A DNA stretch of 64,000 bases, from NCBI GenBank assembly GCA_024704765.1, contig JAKMXF010000255.1:124001-188000 (forward strand), read 5' to 3'. The notes under the pieces were generated by a model. It worked only from the letters and a program-made list of their open reading frames with translations. It ran no database searches and was not told the DNA's origin. Made by a program: the position numbers and the translations under genes. Shown here piece by piece: positions 25,501-35,100 of this stretch. This DNA comes from Oopsacas minuta (taxonomy: Eukaryota; Porifera; Hexactinellida; Lyssacinosida; Leucopsacidae). How positions within the stretch are numbered: position 1 is the first letter of the stretch; every line of letters begins with the position of its first letter.

Positions 25501-28500
25501 TTTCTTCTTAAAATAACCTTTGCTCCTATTCAACCACTTATACTTCTCTGCTGGAAACTCCATCTCTTCAAATAAAGTTTGTATAAACATTTCATCCTCA
25601 GATCCCGAAGATTCTACCTCAGCTTCCTGATTGTAAGAGCCTAGTGTTTCTGTTTCAAGTTTCTTCGCAAACGGGAGAATAGTAAAATGAGAGAATGAAC
25701 TTATTTTGTCTTTGAAAGGAGTTAAAGAAATAGGTGAACTGATGAAAATAGATTTATTGAATGAGTTGAGTTTGTAGAATAGAACACCTCCAGTAGCCTA
25801 GGTAAATGTAAGTAAATTAACGAACCATGGATAATAATAATAATAATTCCTTCGTATACTTACCCTCTTCTCATCATCTCTATTCCATTTTAATAACAGA
25901 CATATAGATTCCCCACCTCTCTGCACTATAATCTGCTCCACTCTACACTCTTGGAGTCCAGCAGGAACCTGCAATAACAATGACTGTATGTGTAACGAAT
26001 TGAGAGCTGAAACTTGCTCGTTATCACCCTGTACGATTAAGGAGCTGCTGCTCTCTGTCGTGTCATCAAGATCATCATTACCTCCATCATCAGTACTCTG
26101 TTGACCCTGTGGTGCTAGCATTAAGAGATCATTAATCTCTTCATCAAGATCTGAATCAAATGACACGTCAGAAGACAAATTCATATGCTTAGGATTAGCA
26201 TTCATCTTGTTAGGCGGAACGAGAGGTTTAGAAACTCGATGAACCTGAATTTTGGAATGAAAAATGGTAAGGTTATCAGAGTTTCTATTTATAGAAAGGA
26301 ATTAGTATATATTCTATATTTAGAACAAATACTTATATAGCTATTAATAGTACTTACTAATATGACTTATTAAGCCTCGGCTAATACTGAATACTAACCA
26401 TGGATCATAACAGATGAATCAAACTAACCTGAAGTAGAATCTTGTTCTTATCATTCTCATTACCTACCATAGCAGAGATGAGGTATGTAGGGATCTGACT
26501 CTCCTCATACACCTCTTCTTGTGATTTACTAGCTCCTGGCTTCTTAACATTAGCTAGTTCAGTTGTGAGTACTTCTGGTTCTCCAATAGCAGCTAGACAT
26601 ATAGCAGTCAGTTCTCCTTTGAAATTAGCTAGCTTTTCTACAGTCAGCTGTTTGTCAACGGTAGAATCTGCTGGAATAGTATTTGAATTTGAAACTATAG
26701 AAATTAGATATAAAGTTACTGGAATAATTACTACAGATTAAATATACCTATATCTCCTTTAGGTATCTCAGCTGCTGACTTAGCAGTTACATCAGCATTA
26801 GGACTACCAGCAGGTATCTCTATTATGTTTTCTGGTGTAGTGCTGACAGGTGTTAGTTCATCTGAATTAACAGAATCATCAGCTGACGGAGTAGTAAGGC
26901 TGACAGATTCATCTGTTGTAGTTGACTTATCAAAAGTGGTAGCTAGCTTTTGAGCAATCCCTGTTGATTTATCAGCTGCTTTTTCCTTTATATCAGCTGA
27001 TATATCTGGTGTTGTAGCTGATTTTAGAGTTGAAATAAGTGTAGAAAATACACTTGGTGTAGTCTTTTCAACTGTTTCAGTCATCTTAACAATTGGTTTA
27101 GCAGTTGGATCAGCCGAATTAGGAGTAGTATCAGCTGGTTTATGATATGAAACAACTGACATATGAGGTATGTCAGCTGGTTTAGAAGTTGCATCAGCTG
27201 ACTTAGGAGGTGTATCAACTGCTTTAGGAGTAGTATCAACTGAATTAGGAAGTGTATCAGCTGTTTTGGGAGTTGTATCGGCTGTTTTATCAGTTGCATC
27301 GGCTGTTTTATCAGTTGCATCAACTTGTTTAGCAGGTATAGTTGGCGTTTCTTGAGTTATCATAGGTTTAAGTGCTGTCAAATGATTGAGTTTGTCTGAA
27401 GATTCAGCTGACTTCTTAGGAGTTACAGCTGATTTGTCACCAGCTATCTCTGGCAGATTAGGGGGAGGAGAAGGAACGGTATTAGGAGCTGGCGTAGATT
27501 CCTCTATTGGCATTTCAGGATGAGACAGCTGTTCAGTTATTTCAACAAAAAAGTTAGACTCTAGCCATCCAATCCTGTGTTTATCCACTTTATTAGAATC
27601 GTAAAATCCTACCTGCAGCAGCCTGAGTGGAGCAAACCCGTGCTGTAGATCCCACATAGTAACGACACCATTTTGTGACCCTGTACCCCAGAAGTTAGAC
27701 TCATGTACAGAGCTCCAGCAGGATATCAGCTGAGTACTAAAATGCTGCTGAGCGTGACTAGTCGCATCAGAGATGTGTAGAGGTACATTCTCGGTAAAAC
27801 GTCCCATCACATAAGGACAACAAGTAGAGTGACGTTCATGCTCGCTCCATGGCTCATCAGTAGGTTCCCAGTACAATAGACATACTCCACATTGAAAACA
27901 GATAGCACGATCACTCCCTGTAGGTTCATAGTAAAATCCAGCACCAGCCATAGCTTCAGGAGTAGCCCACTACAAAATAGGTAATGTTATAATATAGCAT
28001 CAGAGCTGTTAATTCAATTATAAATAATATCAGCTGATTAATAAGGAATCATAGTAAGAGGAGTATTTTCCTGTATTAGAATGCCAATGCATATGCATTG
28101 TATTGTGTTGAGGGCACCTGTATAACTAATATGAATTCTAACCTTGTAGTTCTTATGCGGCCACTGAGAGAATGTTTGTAGTCGAAGAGCTTCTACATGC
28201 ATAATCTGTCTCCATTTGGAATTGAATAAAGTTACGTCAATCTTGAAATCATCAGCAAAGTCAGTGGACAATAGAGCAATTCTGTATCTCAGGACTGATA
28301 ATATAGGAATTGTACTCGTATTCTTGGTTTTCTCATTTGTTGTCAATAGCGATATCACTTCATCAAATACTGTCTTTAGATTCGTCAATGGACCTCGGAT
28401 AATGCATACCTAAATGTGAAGTCATAATTAAAGAAGTATGGAGGAATATTATGTTATTGAAACACAAATATAATGTCGAAATATATTCGTTACAATTCAG

Positions 28501-29316
28501 AGACAGACGTATTTCGTGAGCTCTCATAGGTTATGACCACAATATGAGAAACCCTCATTTACAGATATTTATGTACCTGCCATTTGGATGTTTTGAGGGA
28601 AGGTCCGTCTATTTTCTTAGCTCGTTGTGTATCTTTAGTCAATTGTTCAATAACCTTATCCATATCATCAGGTAGGAGATCTGGATTAGAGGTTCTCAAC
28701 TCTTGTAAGCAAGTCAATATTGTTTGTCCCCAACTCAACTCAATCTCTATCGTAACCTCATCTTTTTCTTTCTTAATAGGTGTATCCAGTATCGTGTGTA
28801 AGAGGTAAGCTCCGTTAGTGTGCTTCCTAGCTCCTACCATCTTATCTCCTACAACTACCAGTTTATCTACCTTAGGGTGTATGGTACAGTACTGGAGGCG
28901 CGAAGGTACTGTAGAAGGCGGTACTATGGTTGTAGGTGATGGTTCATCTGATGAAGGGAGGTGATGGTCGATAGGGGGAGTGGATCTTAGGAGGATACCT
29001 GTGTTGGCATCGATTATCTGTTCAATAAATGAAATAATAAGTATTGAGGTAATAGGCTTAATTTCTAACTCAGAATATTACCTACAGTTAGTAACAAATC
29101 TAATACAGTCAACACCCGTAAAATATCGAAGTAATTATAACGGTCCCTTGAGCTGGAGTTGACTGTAATGAGATTACTCATATTTACCTGTATATGTTCC
29201 TTGACAAGAGCTACAAGACAGTTGGTAGTGGGAGAATATGTGAGAGATGTAATCTCGCTCGTAAAGCGAGCAGAGTTACAAGCATCCTCGTCAAATACGA
29301 GACTATGATCTTCCAT
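7571..29316 (-). CDS. BIRC6: BIRC6/BRUCE (giant IAP, hybrid E2/E3 ubiquitin enzyme), 18 exons
   Basis: Collinear with animal BIRC6 along its whole length. My by-eye splice model (minus strand, GT-AG) is 29316-29188, 29017-28577, 28409-28143, 27969-26748, 26694-26429, 26244-25864, 25797-25489, 24922-24660, 23715-23439, 23233-22847, 22783-22517, 21939-21421, 21319-20963, 20859-20134, 18733-18413, 16734-15628, 15375-15004 and 14320-7571. It stays in frame and gives about 4,786 residues, close to human BIRC6. Exons 1-3 carry the N-terminal beta-propeller region, exon 4 the BIR domain, exon 9 the segment around EQQNRRNPLHVHQQ, and exon 18 the C-terminal UBC domain. Family knowledge: BIRC6 binds caspases and IAP antagonists through its BIR and ubiquitylates them and LC3 with its own E2 domain, at the trans-Golgi network, endosomes and midbody. 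The start of exon 11 (22783) has a poor acceptor and is the weakest join. The N-terminus is shorter than the human one. Confidence 0.95.
7885..8490 (-). other. BIRC6: UBC (E2) catalytic domain of BIRC6
   Basis: The domain runs from about ARRLAQEIS to CEGWV. It contains the E2 landmark FNPNLYNDGKVCLSIL followed by TWHGRPEERWNP. The catalytic cysteine codon is at 8201-8203 (about residue 4577 in my model), and the N-rich approach (FNPNLYND) is intact, so the domain should be active. It is the most conserved part of the protein. Confidence 0.96.
14321..15003 (-). other. BIRC6 intron 17, 683 bp
   Basis: AT-rich intron between the 124-codon exon 17 and the 6.75 kb terminal exon. No ORF, RNA gene or clear repeat is visible in it. 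Confidence 0.5.
16735..18412 (-). other. BIRC6 intron 15, 1,678 bp (largest)
   Basis: The longest intron of the gene. A minus-strand ORF of 93 codons at 17495-17776 has no recognisable domain and lies wholly in the intron. No inverted-repeat element with clear ends was found, although the length makes an old insertion likely. Confidence 0.5.
18734..20133 (-). other. BIRC6 intron 14, 1,400 bp
   Basis: Holds one MITE at 20030-20097 close to its 5' end in gene orientation. The small overlapping ORFs near 19128-19435 are AT-rich and show no domain. Nothing else is recognised. Confidence 0.5.
20030..20097. mobile_element. MITE, GATGCCGGTTATAAGAAC group
   Basis: A 68-bp element in BIRC6 intron 14. 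It begins CAGCGGATGCCGGTTATAAG and its other end, reversed, reads CAGTTAATCACGGTTATAAG; both run into AAC. TA precedes the left end; the right flank reads CA. It shares its terminal repeat with the elements at 24465-24616 and 50276-50356. The CAGT start and TA target suggest a pogo/Tigger-like origin (inference). Confidence 0.8.
21940..22516 (-). other. BIRC6 intron 11, 577 bp
   Basis: The frame of exon 12 stays open into this intron for some distance (to about 22065), but the splice acceptor at 21941-21940 and frame continuity favour ending the exon at 21939. No repeat or other gene is visible. Confidence 0.5.
23251..23318. mobile_element. MITE, CAGTCAACTCCCG group
   Basis: A 68-bp element in BIRC6 intron 9 flanked by TA on both sides (23249-23250 and 23319-23320). 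Left end CAGTCAACTCCCGCTTGTAT, right end reversed CAGTCAATTCCAGTTTTATT, both leading into GAAG. It is related to the elements at 29106-29165 and 63213-63282. Too short to code; non-autonomous, probably pogo/Tigger-like (inference). Confidence 0.85.
24431..24464. mobile_element. Probable decayed CAGTCAACTCCCG-group MITE
   Basis: The sequence CATTAACTCCCG ... CTGGAATTATA resembles the two ends of the CAGTCAACTCCCG group brought close together. It directly abuts the larger element at 24465, which may have inserted at its end. Short and degenerate, so tentative. Confidence 0.35.
24465..24616. mobile_element. MITE, GATGCCGGTTATAAGAAC group, 152 bp
   Basis: Flanked by TA on both sides (24463-24464 and 24617-24618). 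Left end CAGTTGATGCCGTGTCGGTT, right end reversed CACTGGATGCCGGTTATAAT; both then reach ATAAGAACACC. An internal copy of the same inverted unit (TTATAAGAAC / GTTCTTATAA) suggests a composite or nested insertion. In BIRC6 intron 8. Confidence 0.85.
24923..25488 (-). other. BIRC6 intron 7, 566 bp
   Basis: No gene. One MITE-like end (CAGTAGGCCTCGGAATTACG, starting near 25427) is present without a matching second end. Confidence 0.45.
27090..27330 (-). repeat. Degenerate Thr/Pro/Ala/Asp coding repeats in BIRC6 exon 4
   Basis: Imperfect tandem units of about 7 residues built on ADTTPK (for example TADTTPK, AVDTPPK, SADATSK) at about residues 492-572 of the model, in a Thr/Ser/Pro/Lys-rich linker that follows the BIR domain. 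The DNA repeats in step (about 21 bp), so unequal exchange or slippage is the likely source. Function unknown; probably a disordered linker. Confidence 0.8.
27772..27951 (-). other. BIRC6: BIR zinc-binding domain of BIRC6
   Basis: Starts at AGAGFYYEPTG. The zinc ligands Cys-x2-Cys-x16-His-x6-Cys are all present (CFQC, then WSEHERH and CCP; about residues 303, 306, 323 and 330 of the model). The WEPTDEPWSEHERH signature is typical of BIRC6. The domain should bind IAP-binding-motif peptides (family knowledge). Confidence 0.95.
29106..29165. mobile_element. MITE, CAGTCAACTCCCG group, 60 bp
   Basis: In BIRC6 intron 1, flanked by TA on both sides (29104-29105, 29166-29167). Left end CAGTCAACACCCGTAAAATA, right end reversed CAGTCAACTCCAGCTCAAGG. 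The inner ATCGAAGTAATTA is shared with the elements at 23251 and 63213. Confidence 0.85.
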
Positions 29317-29848
29317 TCATAGAACAGATTTTCCTCTCTCAATGGTAAGTAAATCAAAATAAAATCTTCTAAGAAATAAAATATAAGAATATTTAGATAT
29401 TGTGGAAGAGTTGGACTATATAATTATTCTATGTAAGGAGATAGTATATTAAATATGTGTGCACAGAATAGAAAGTCCTCTCCGATTTCAATTTTCCTAT
29501 ACACAGATATAATTAGAAGCATAAGAGGTGATGTATACACTAATTGGTAGATTAGGTATAAGTTGTTATAAACTTATAATACGGAATACTTGTAACGCTG
29601 CAGGTATCAAGGATAGCTCATTGGTTTGTTACATACGTCCGCCTCCCCGTATGTTCATGGCCCACTCTCCTATGACGTAGTTTCGATCGTAATAATGATT
29701 GCAATATAGATTCAAACAATAGTAAGTTAGTTGGAAAGCGAATGAGAATGTATAAACATCAGGGCTGTCAGAAGCCATGGAAAGTGGAGCGATTCAGCAG
29801 CCCTATCATCATCAATAAAATTGAATTTCTGTAAAGATGGGATACCAA

Positions 29849-29907
29849 GAGTATTTCTATTAGAGCTATCGGCTCACCAACTTTCAATAGCTGTAATAGA
29901 AATACTC
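29849..29907. repeat. Inverted repeat with 20-bp arms and 19-bp loop
   Basis: The left arm GAGTATTTCTATTAGAGCTA (29849-29868) pairs with 29888-29907 with a single mismatch. It lies between BIRC6 and ARPC5. It may be a decayed MITE or a structured RNA in a UTR; no small-RNA evidence can be read from DNA alone. Confidence 0.8.
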
Positions 29908-29945
29908 AATTGTAGTTATTTCTTGATACAAACCCCATTCTATTA

Positions 29946-30037
29946 CAGTAAACTCCCGGTATAACCAAGTCGAATATAACCAAACTACCGTTATGATTCT
30001 TTATCCACTATAGCTTGAAAGTAACGAGAGTTCACTG
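29946..30037. mobile_element. MITE, 92 bp, CAGTAAACTCCCGG ends
   Basis: Flanked by TA on both sides (29944-29945, 30038-30039). Left end CAGTAAACTCCCGGTATAAC, right end reversed CAGTGAACTCTCGTTACTTT. Similar in style to the CAGTCAACTCCCG group but with a different interior. Lies just 3' of ARPC5. Confidence 0.8.
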
Positions 30038-30284
30038 TATTTCTCACAAATGTTCCCTTCAACAGTCCTGACAGTAAATAACAGTACGTGTAGGGAAAAC
30101 CATTTACATTATACTAGATAGATAAATAACATGAGAAACTATTCTGTTCATTCATAAATATATACTGAATAGAACCTAGCTAATGAATCTATTACCAGAT
30201 AATATATACACACAATTGTTACTAAATTAAGAATTATGACGTAATGTCTATCACACACAATCACACATACACATTATAAGATAA

Positions 30285-30749
30285 TTATAGAGTTTTCCTG
30301 TCTGTCAATACTCGCATGATACATCCAAGGCCACCGAGCTTGTAGACCTTTTCATGGAAGGATAGCAATATTGTAAAGTCTTTCTCTCCTCCTTCAGAGA
30401 ACCCCTTGTAGATGTACTTCATAAGGTTATCTTGCTGGTCAGCGTCTAGTCCTGATACAGCCTTCTCTATTTCAGCTGTTTTGAAGCGGGTTAGTACATC
30501 TAGTACTAGAGATATATTCTTAGTATTAAGGGTCTTATCCTTTGATCCAGTTGGTGGAGCCTCGAGTATGATAGGCAGAGCACCAGCATGATTCCCATTC
30601 GAAATAAGAGTCCTCACGCGTCCCTCCCGATCTGCCAGCTGGGCTGCAGCGTTGTCACCTCCTGTGTCATCATCATCTACATACTGATCTTCATCATACA
30701 TGTCAATGTCTGCATCCCTGAACTGGTCACTACGTGTTTTCTTAGACAT
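30285..30749 (-). CDS. ARPC5: Arp2/3 complex subunit 5 (p16-Arc)
   Basis: A complete 154-residue single-exon ORF, within a few residues of human ARPC5 in length. Clear family landmarks: the N-terminal acidic stretch FRDADIDMYDEDQYVDDDD, the IEKAVSGLD ... LMKYIYKGF block, and the C-terminal GGLGCIMRVLTDRKTL. Family knowledge: ARPC5 is the smallest subunit of the seven-protein Arp2/3 complex, tethers ARPC4 to Arp2, and supports branched actin nucleation. The gene has no intron. Its ATG is only 176 bp downstream of the TRAPPC6 stop on the same strand. Confidence 0.97.
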   Translation of the reverse strand: MSKKTRSDQFRDADIDMYDEDQYVDDDDTGGDNAAAQLADREGRVRTLISNGNHAGALPIILEAPPTGSKDKTLNTKNISLVLDVLTRFKTAEIEKAVSGLDADQQDNLMKYIYKGFSEGGEKDFTILLSFHEKVYKLGGLGCIMRVLTDRKTL

Positions 30750-30925
30750 CTTTAGAATAATATATAAATAGCTATACTAATATGCTTTCAAGTAAAATAC
30801 ATAGAAATACACTGGAAAGAAGCTATACTATTGTAAACAGCCATATTATCAGAAAATAAAGGATTCCGCATTGATATGTGTAAACCAATAAAATAATACA
30901 ACAAACAGTCTATTACAAAGCTAAT

Positions 30926-31417
30926 CTATTTGACATTATGTATCTGTACTTTGAATATACACATAGGAGGGTGTGTCACTTCAGGTGTTACAATAGCAGA
31001 TATACCAAACTGGACAAATATACCCTGGATAAGGCCGCAAGTAAACTCAAGGAATAGAGGTAGGTCTCTCAAGTATTGCATAGAATCAGATACTTGTTTT
31101 ATAAGACAGAATTCGTTGTCAATAAGGTAGTAAGCTCCTTTGTTATCAGTCCTAAGTTTATCGATTTGTTTCAGGTATAAATGTGTCCAAACGTCTCTAC
31201 ACACAAACCTAACAATATCTACTTCATCTTGTGTCCTGGGTGCTTCTAAATTCAATCTCTCCTGCAGCACCTGTCCCGCACGGATCCCCATAGCTCGTAG
31301 TTTGGTACTCTGTTGTTCTGGGTCAGTGCCTGTACGTGTAACGAAGCTATATACCTCACCATGAAGGAATGCAAACAGGTCTAGTCCTATCTCACGCTCT
31401 TGTATTGCTTTAGCCAT
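30926..31417 (-). CDS. TRAPPC6B: TRAPP complex subunit 6 (Bet3 family)
   Basis: A complete 163-residue single-exon ORF, close to human TRAPPC6A/B (about 159). It matches over the whole length: IRAGQVLQERL, VDIVRFVCRDVWTHLYLKQID, then YLRDLPLFLEFTCGLIQGIF and the C-terminal VTPEVTHPPMCIFKVQI. Family knowledge: TRAPPC6 pairs with a Bet3 subunit in the TRAPP core, which acts as a guanine-nucleotide exchange factor for Rab1/Ypt1 in ER-Golgi and Golgi traffic. Whether it is 6A or 6B has little meaning outside vertebrates; a single gene is expected. ARPC5 follows at 176 bp on the same strand, with no AATAAA on the coding strand in the gap. Confidence 0.94.
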   Translation of the reverse strand: MAKAIQEREIGLDLFAFLHGEVYSFVTRTGTDPEQQSTKLRAMGIRAGQVLQERLNLEAPRTQDEVDIVRFVCRDVWTHLYLKQIDKLRTDNKGAYYLIDNEFCLIKQVSDSMQYLRDLPLFLEFTCGLIQGIFVQFGISAIVTPEVTHPPMCIFKVQIHNVK

Positions 31418-32194
31418 ACTCTAATATCTAAGTATCACACTCAACCCACATACATGTATACTCGTATTAAGTAATTATTATAAAGACAATCGAGTACAAC
31501 CGATAAGATATACAAATAAAGGACTATGATCTTATGAATTCACAAAAAACAAAGAAATTTTGTTATGGAAGTGCTAATGATTGTCTAAGTGTTTACACCG
31601 AATAATTATGCCAAAGTTTATAAATCTACTTCAAATCTATCTATGTCCAACTACTTCACAATACTCTACAGTTTTAACAGAAGAATAATGACATTCTTAT
31701 TCAGAGGATAGGGCATTACAATGCCTACATATAATCGATTAAGGCTAGATCAGCGGTTCCCAATCTGGGACCAGAGGCCCCTTGGTGGTCCATGGACGAC
31801 AGCAGGGGTCCACAGAATGTGTTACAATTGGTATAGGGGGTCTACGGGTGGGAACCGCTGCGCTAGATACACAGATAAAACATCCCTTCGTAAATATTGA
31901 ATAAATTTGTAGCTTAATCTAATGGTTGAAGTGCTAGAATATGCATAATAATTCCACAAAGGTAAAATAGTGAACAATTCTAACATACAAATAATATACA
32001 AATCTAGTACATAAATATACAGCAATACATTAACCAATTGATTCCTGATCAACAGTGAAGTTAAAAACATCTTTGCAAGCGAATACCAGAGACCATTAGT
32101 ATTAATTAAAATAAAACTCCAATAATGGGATAGAGGACATTAAAAATAGGCGTGATAGAAGGCAGGGGGGTGAGGGGGAGTTAAATATAAATAA
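31418..32194. other. Gap between myosin IX and TRAPPC6
   Basis: About 780 bp holding a hAT-like MITE (31751-31860). The minus-strand reading frame at 31822-32070 runs into that element and has no domain, so I do not call a gene. Confidence 0.55.
31751..31860. mobile_element. hAT-like MITE, 110 bp
   Basis: Ends are CAGCGGTTCCCA and its perfect inverted copy (12 bp). Flanking 8-mers ggctagat and cgctagat agree at 7 of 8 positions, the size of a hAT target-site duplication. The CAGNGGTTCCCAA-type end is widespread among animal hAT elements (family knowledge). No coding capacity. Located about 330 bp upstream of the TRAPPC6 start. Confidence 0.9.
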
Positions 32195-35100
32195 TCAGTC
32201 AATCATTGCTTCCATTGAATCGTGTGAACTGCTATCCTCAGCCGAGGAATCCCCTAGATCTAGTCTAGCTAGTTCTATTGTTAATGAGAACTGCTGTGTC
32301 TCTATGTCTGCTAATTGTGTGTTGAGTTGTTTCCAACGGAGAGTACTAACCGGATCTTCTTGTAGCGCTTGGTCAAATATACCTGAATCTGATTTGTTGT
32401 CATCTTGTGTGATCTGTTTTATTTTTCTAATCGTGTTTCTCCTGGCTCTGTCTAATTGCTCTAAATCATCCATTGTCTCTCGAAGCTTTTTCAAATGCTC
32501 TTCAATGATAATTTGCAAAAACACTGTTTGTAAGGGCATTACCTTAGCCAGTTCTATCAAGGGCATGTCATCCGGTGATCGCAGGAGAACCGGAGCGAAA
32601 ATAATCGCGAGGCTGTGTGGACACATTTTATTGTGCTCTTCTAGTTTGCATATTTGTGCCATATGAAACACTAGTCTCTCCAAACATTTGTAGTTCATAG
32701 GAGGCAACAGCTGTAAAATGGCTTGAATAGCACGGACTTTCTCGGTTCTCTCGCTTATTTTCGCAGCAATAATACATCTGTCATAGAGGTCAAAGGTGAG
32801 AAGAGGGTCAGGGAGTTCATTCAGGAAAGTCTTGACACCTGAGCACATCGCATGTACATCATAACTCTCCCAATCTACATTTTCCAGGTCCTCATCAATA
32901 GCAGCAATGAATCTAGTAACCTTTGATTTAGCTGAACACTTCCGATAAATTCCTTCACTCATTAAACCAGTACTTTCTATAGACTTCAAGCAGAGTTCAA
33001 ATATCGGAGGCAGTTCTGTGTGTGATTTACTAAGGCTGTTGAGAGAACGACCGAAATGTGATAACTTTTCTGTCTTTGTATCATTCTCATCTAGTGTCTC
33101 ACAACATGTCACGCAAGGTGATTTGACATGTGACAGGCATGACTTATGACAAACGTAATCACAGGCCTGACAGTATTGCCCTGATTCCACCAGTGACATG
33201 GGCTCATCACAAAACTCACAAACTGTAAGTACGTTAAAGTGTTTCTCTAGAAATGTGTGACCAAGAATTAGTTTAGGCTTTTGAATTTCCTTTCTTCTTT
33301 GTAACACTTTTATAGCTTGTGTTGGAACTGTTGAATTTGGGTCAGAATCTTCTCTACTCCTCTCAATGAGATAATCCTCTAACAAATTCATGAATACATT
33401 TCTCAACATCAGTTGTGATTTGGTGTCAGATACGATGGGAGTTAGAAGGAGAGAGAAGTCATGTAACATATTTCGAATGGTTATTGTCTGTGTCTTACTA
33501 AGCATAGCTTCTTGGCTCAACATCTGAGCCTTGAGAGAAGTACTTGCTAGCATATTAGCATGCATTCTCTCAAGTGTGAGAATATAAAAGTCATCCATTG
33601 TATCTTTCTGTCGCGGCCTCTCGCTCAGTGCATCTTTCTTGTCCAACAGGAAACTTATTAATCTCCCCATATCTGACAGATTCCGAGCTATAACTACGTC
33701 ACCAGAAGAGGAAGGACAAGTGTTAGCAAATGGCATACAATTCTCATGGAATATTTGGTTGCAGAGAGCACATCTAAATACCTTTCCCTTCAGAAATGGA
33801 GGATGCAATAGACGCATACATTTGTTACAAGGAACTTTCTGGAAAGAAGCTCCGTTATATTGCTTAGGTTCATGTCCATGTGCGTAAGACTGTAAAAGCC
33901 CTGTCTTAACTTTACCCTTGAGTCTCTTATCTTTTCGCGGTCTATCACGCTTAAACGGAGAAGATGCGAATGAGTACAGTCTGCTCTGTACAGTAGTAGT
34001 GGGGTGTAGAGGAGAATCTATACTCTTGTTACTACCTAGATGTAGACTACGAGTTAATCCCTTACTACCAGGATTCAGTGTAGATACAGTTATAGCCCGA
34101 GGTCTGAATTCAGAGAATTCACGTTTGCTATCCACCGATTGAGTAAGACTTAAACTGCTTTTGAAAGGAGATCCCTCTCTCTCTACTTTCCCTTCAAATA
34201 TCAACTCGAAGGGAGATATATCTGCTAGAGATTTAACCTTAATCAATTCAACATTTCTGTTCCTCTTGGGTACACGACCTGACGACATCACACAACTAGA
34301 TAGATTGTGTCCATCAGTATTATCATCTTGGACTACTTTAGGGAAAAAGTTATTAGCAGAGGCTAGAGGTGAACAGGGCAAGAAGTAGGGTCTTTCTATG
34401 CTCGGACTAACAACGCGGATTGCTTCACGTCTGACTACTGGCTTAGCTCGGCTCCTTTTAACTTTAATATGATTGTAGTTAGTTGGTAAAGGAGACGTGA
34501 GTTTCTCTTGAAACATTTCAGCATTGAATCTAGAATTGTTAGAAAGATGAAGAGATGAGTTCTGTTTGAATATGGTCTCTCTCTCTAACGGCATGTTGTT
34601 CAAATAGTTGCAATGAGACTTTATAAGTTTCGTGAATATATCCTTTGGAGGTGTACGTGGGGGAGGATTGGGAGTGAAAGATGTTGAATTGAAGTCATAG
34701 GATTTTGAATATGAGACAGCATATTTTTGTACAGCAGGATTTATGATATTATGATCACTCGATTCAAGGAAGCTATATCGTGATAGAGTTTGGCTAGTCC
34801 GGTTTGGTAGATTCATTGGATGTTTATCTAACTCTAGTCCTTGAATCATTTCATTAACAGACCCAGGACGAACCTTATCAATCTCCACACTACTGCTTCT
34901 TGCCTTCATATGACGCGGACTAAGAACATTGTCTTCATATTTCCGTTTGACTTTAGATAGATCGTATTTATTCGAGTCATTATCTCTACTTTCATATATT
35001 TTGTATTGGGTACTGTGTACAGCCTGGAGGTAGGATTTCCTAAAGTTGTTACTATCAGGATTAGACATTGTGATAGTTGCACTAGTTTTAGGATTTATAT

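Larger units (their letters stand above)
29317..30284. other. Gap between ARPC5 and BIRC6
   Basis: Holds the 5' flank of BIRC6 and the 3' flank of ARPC5 (both minus strand). It contains a 20-bp-stem hairpin (29849-29907) and a MITE (29946-30037). I see no gene. Confidence 0.55.

Noticed and set aside
27081-27323. Alternative minus-strand frame rich in Gln/Leu
   Set aside because: It is a frame-shifted reading of the coding repeats in BIRC6 exon 4.
31822-32070. Minus-strand frame of 82 codons
   Set aside because: It runs into the hAT-like MITE and has no recognisable features.
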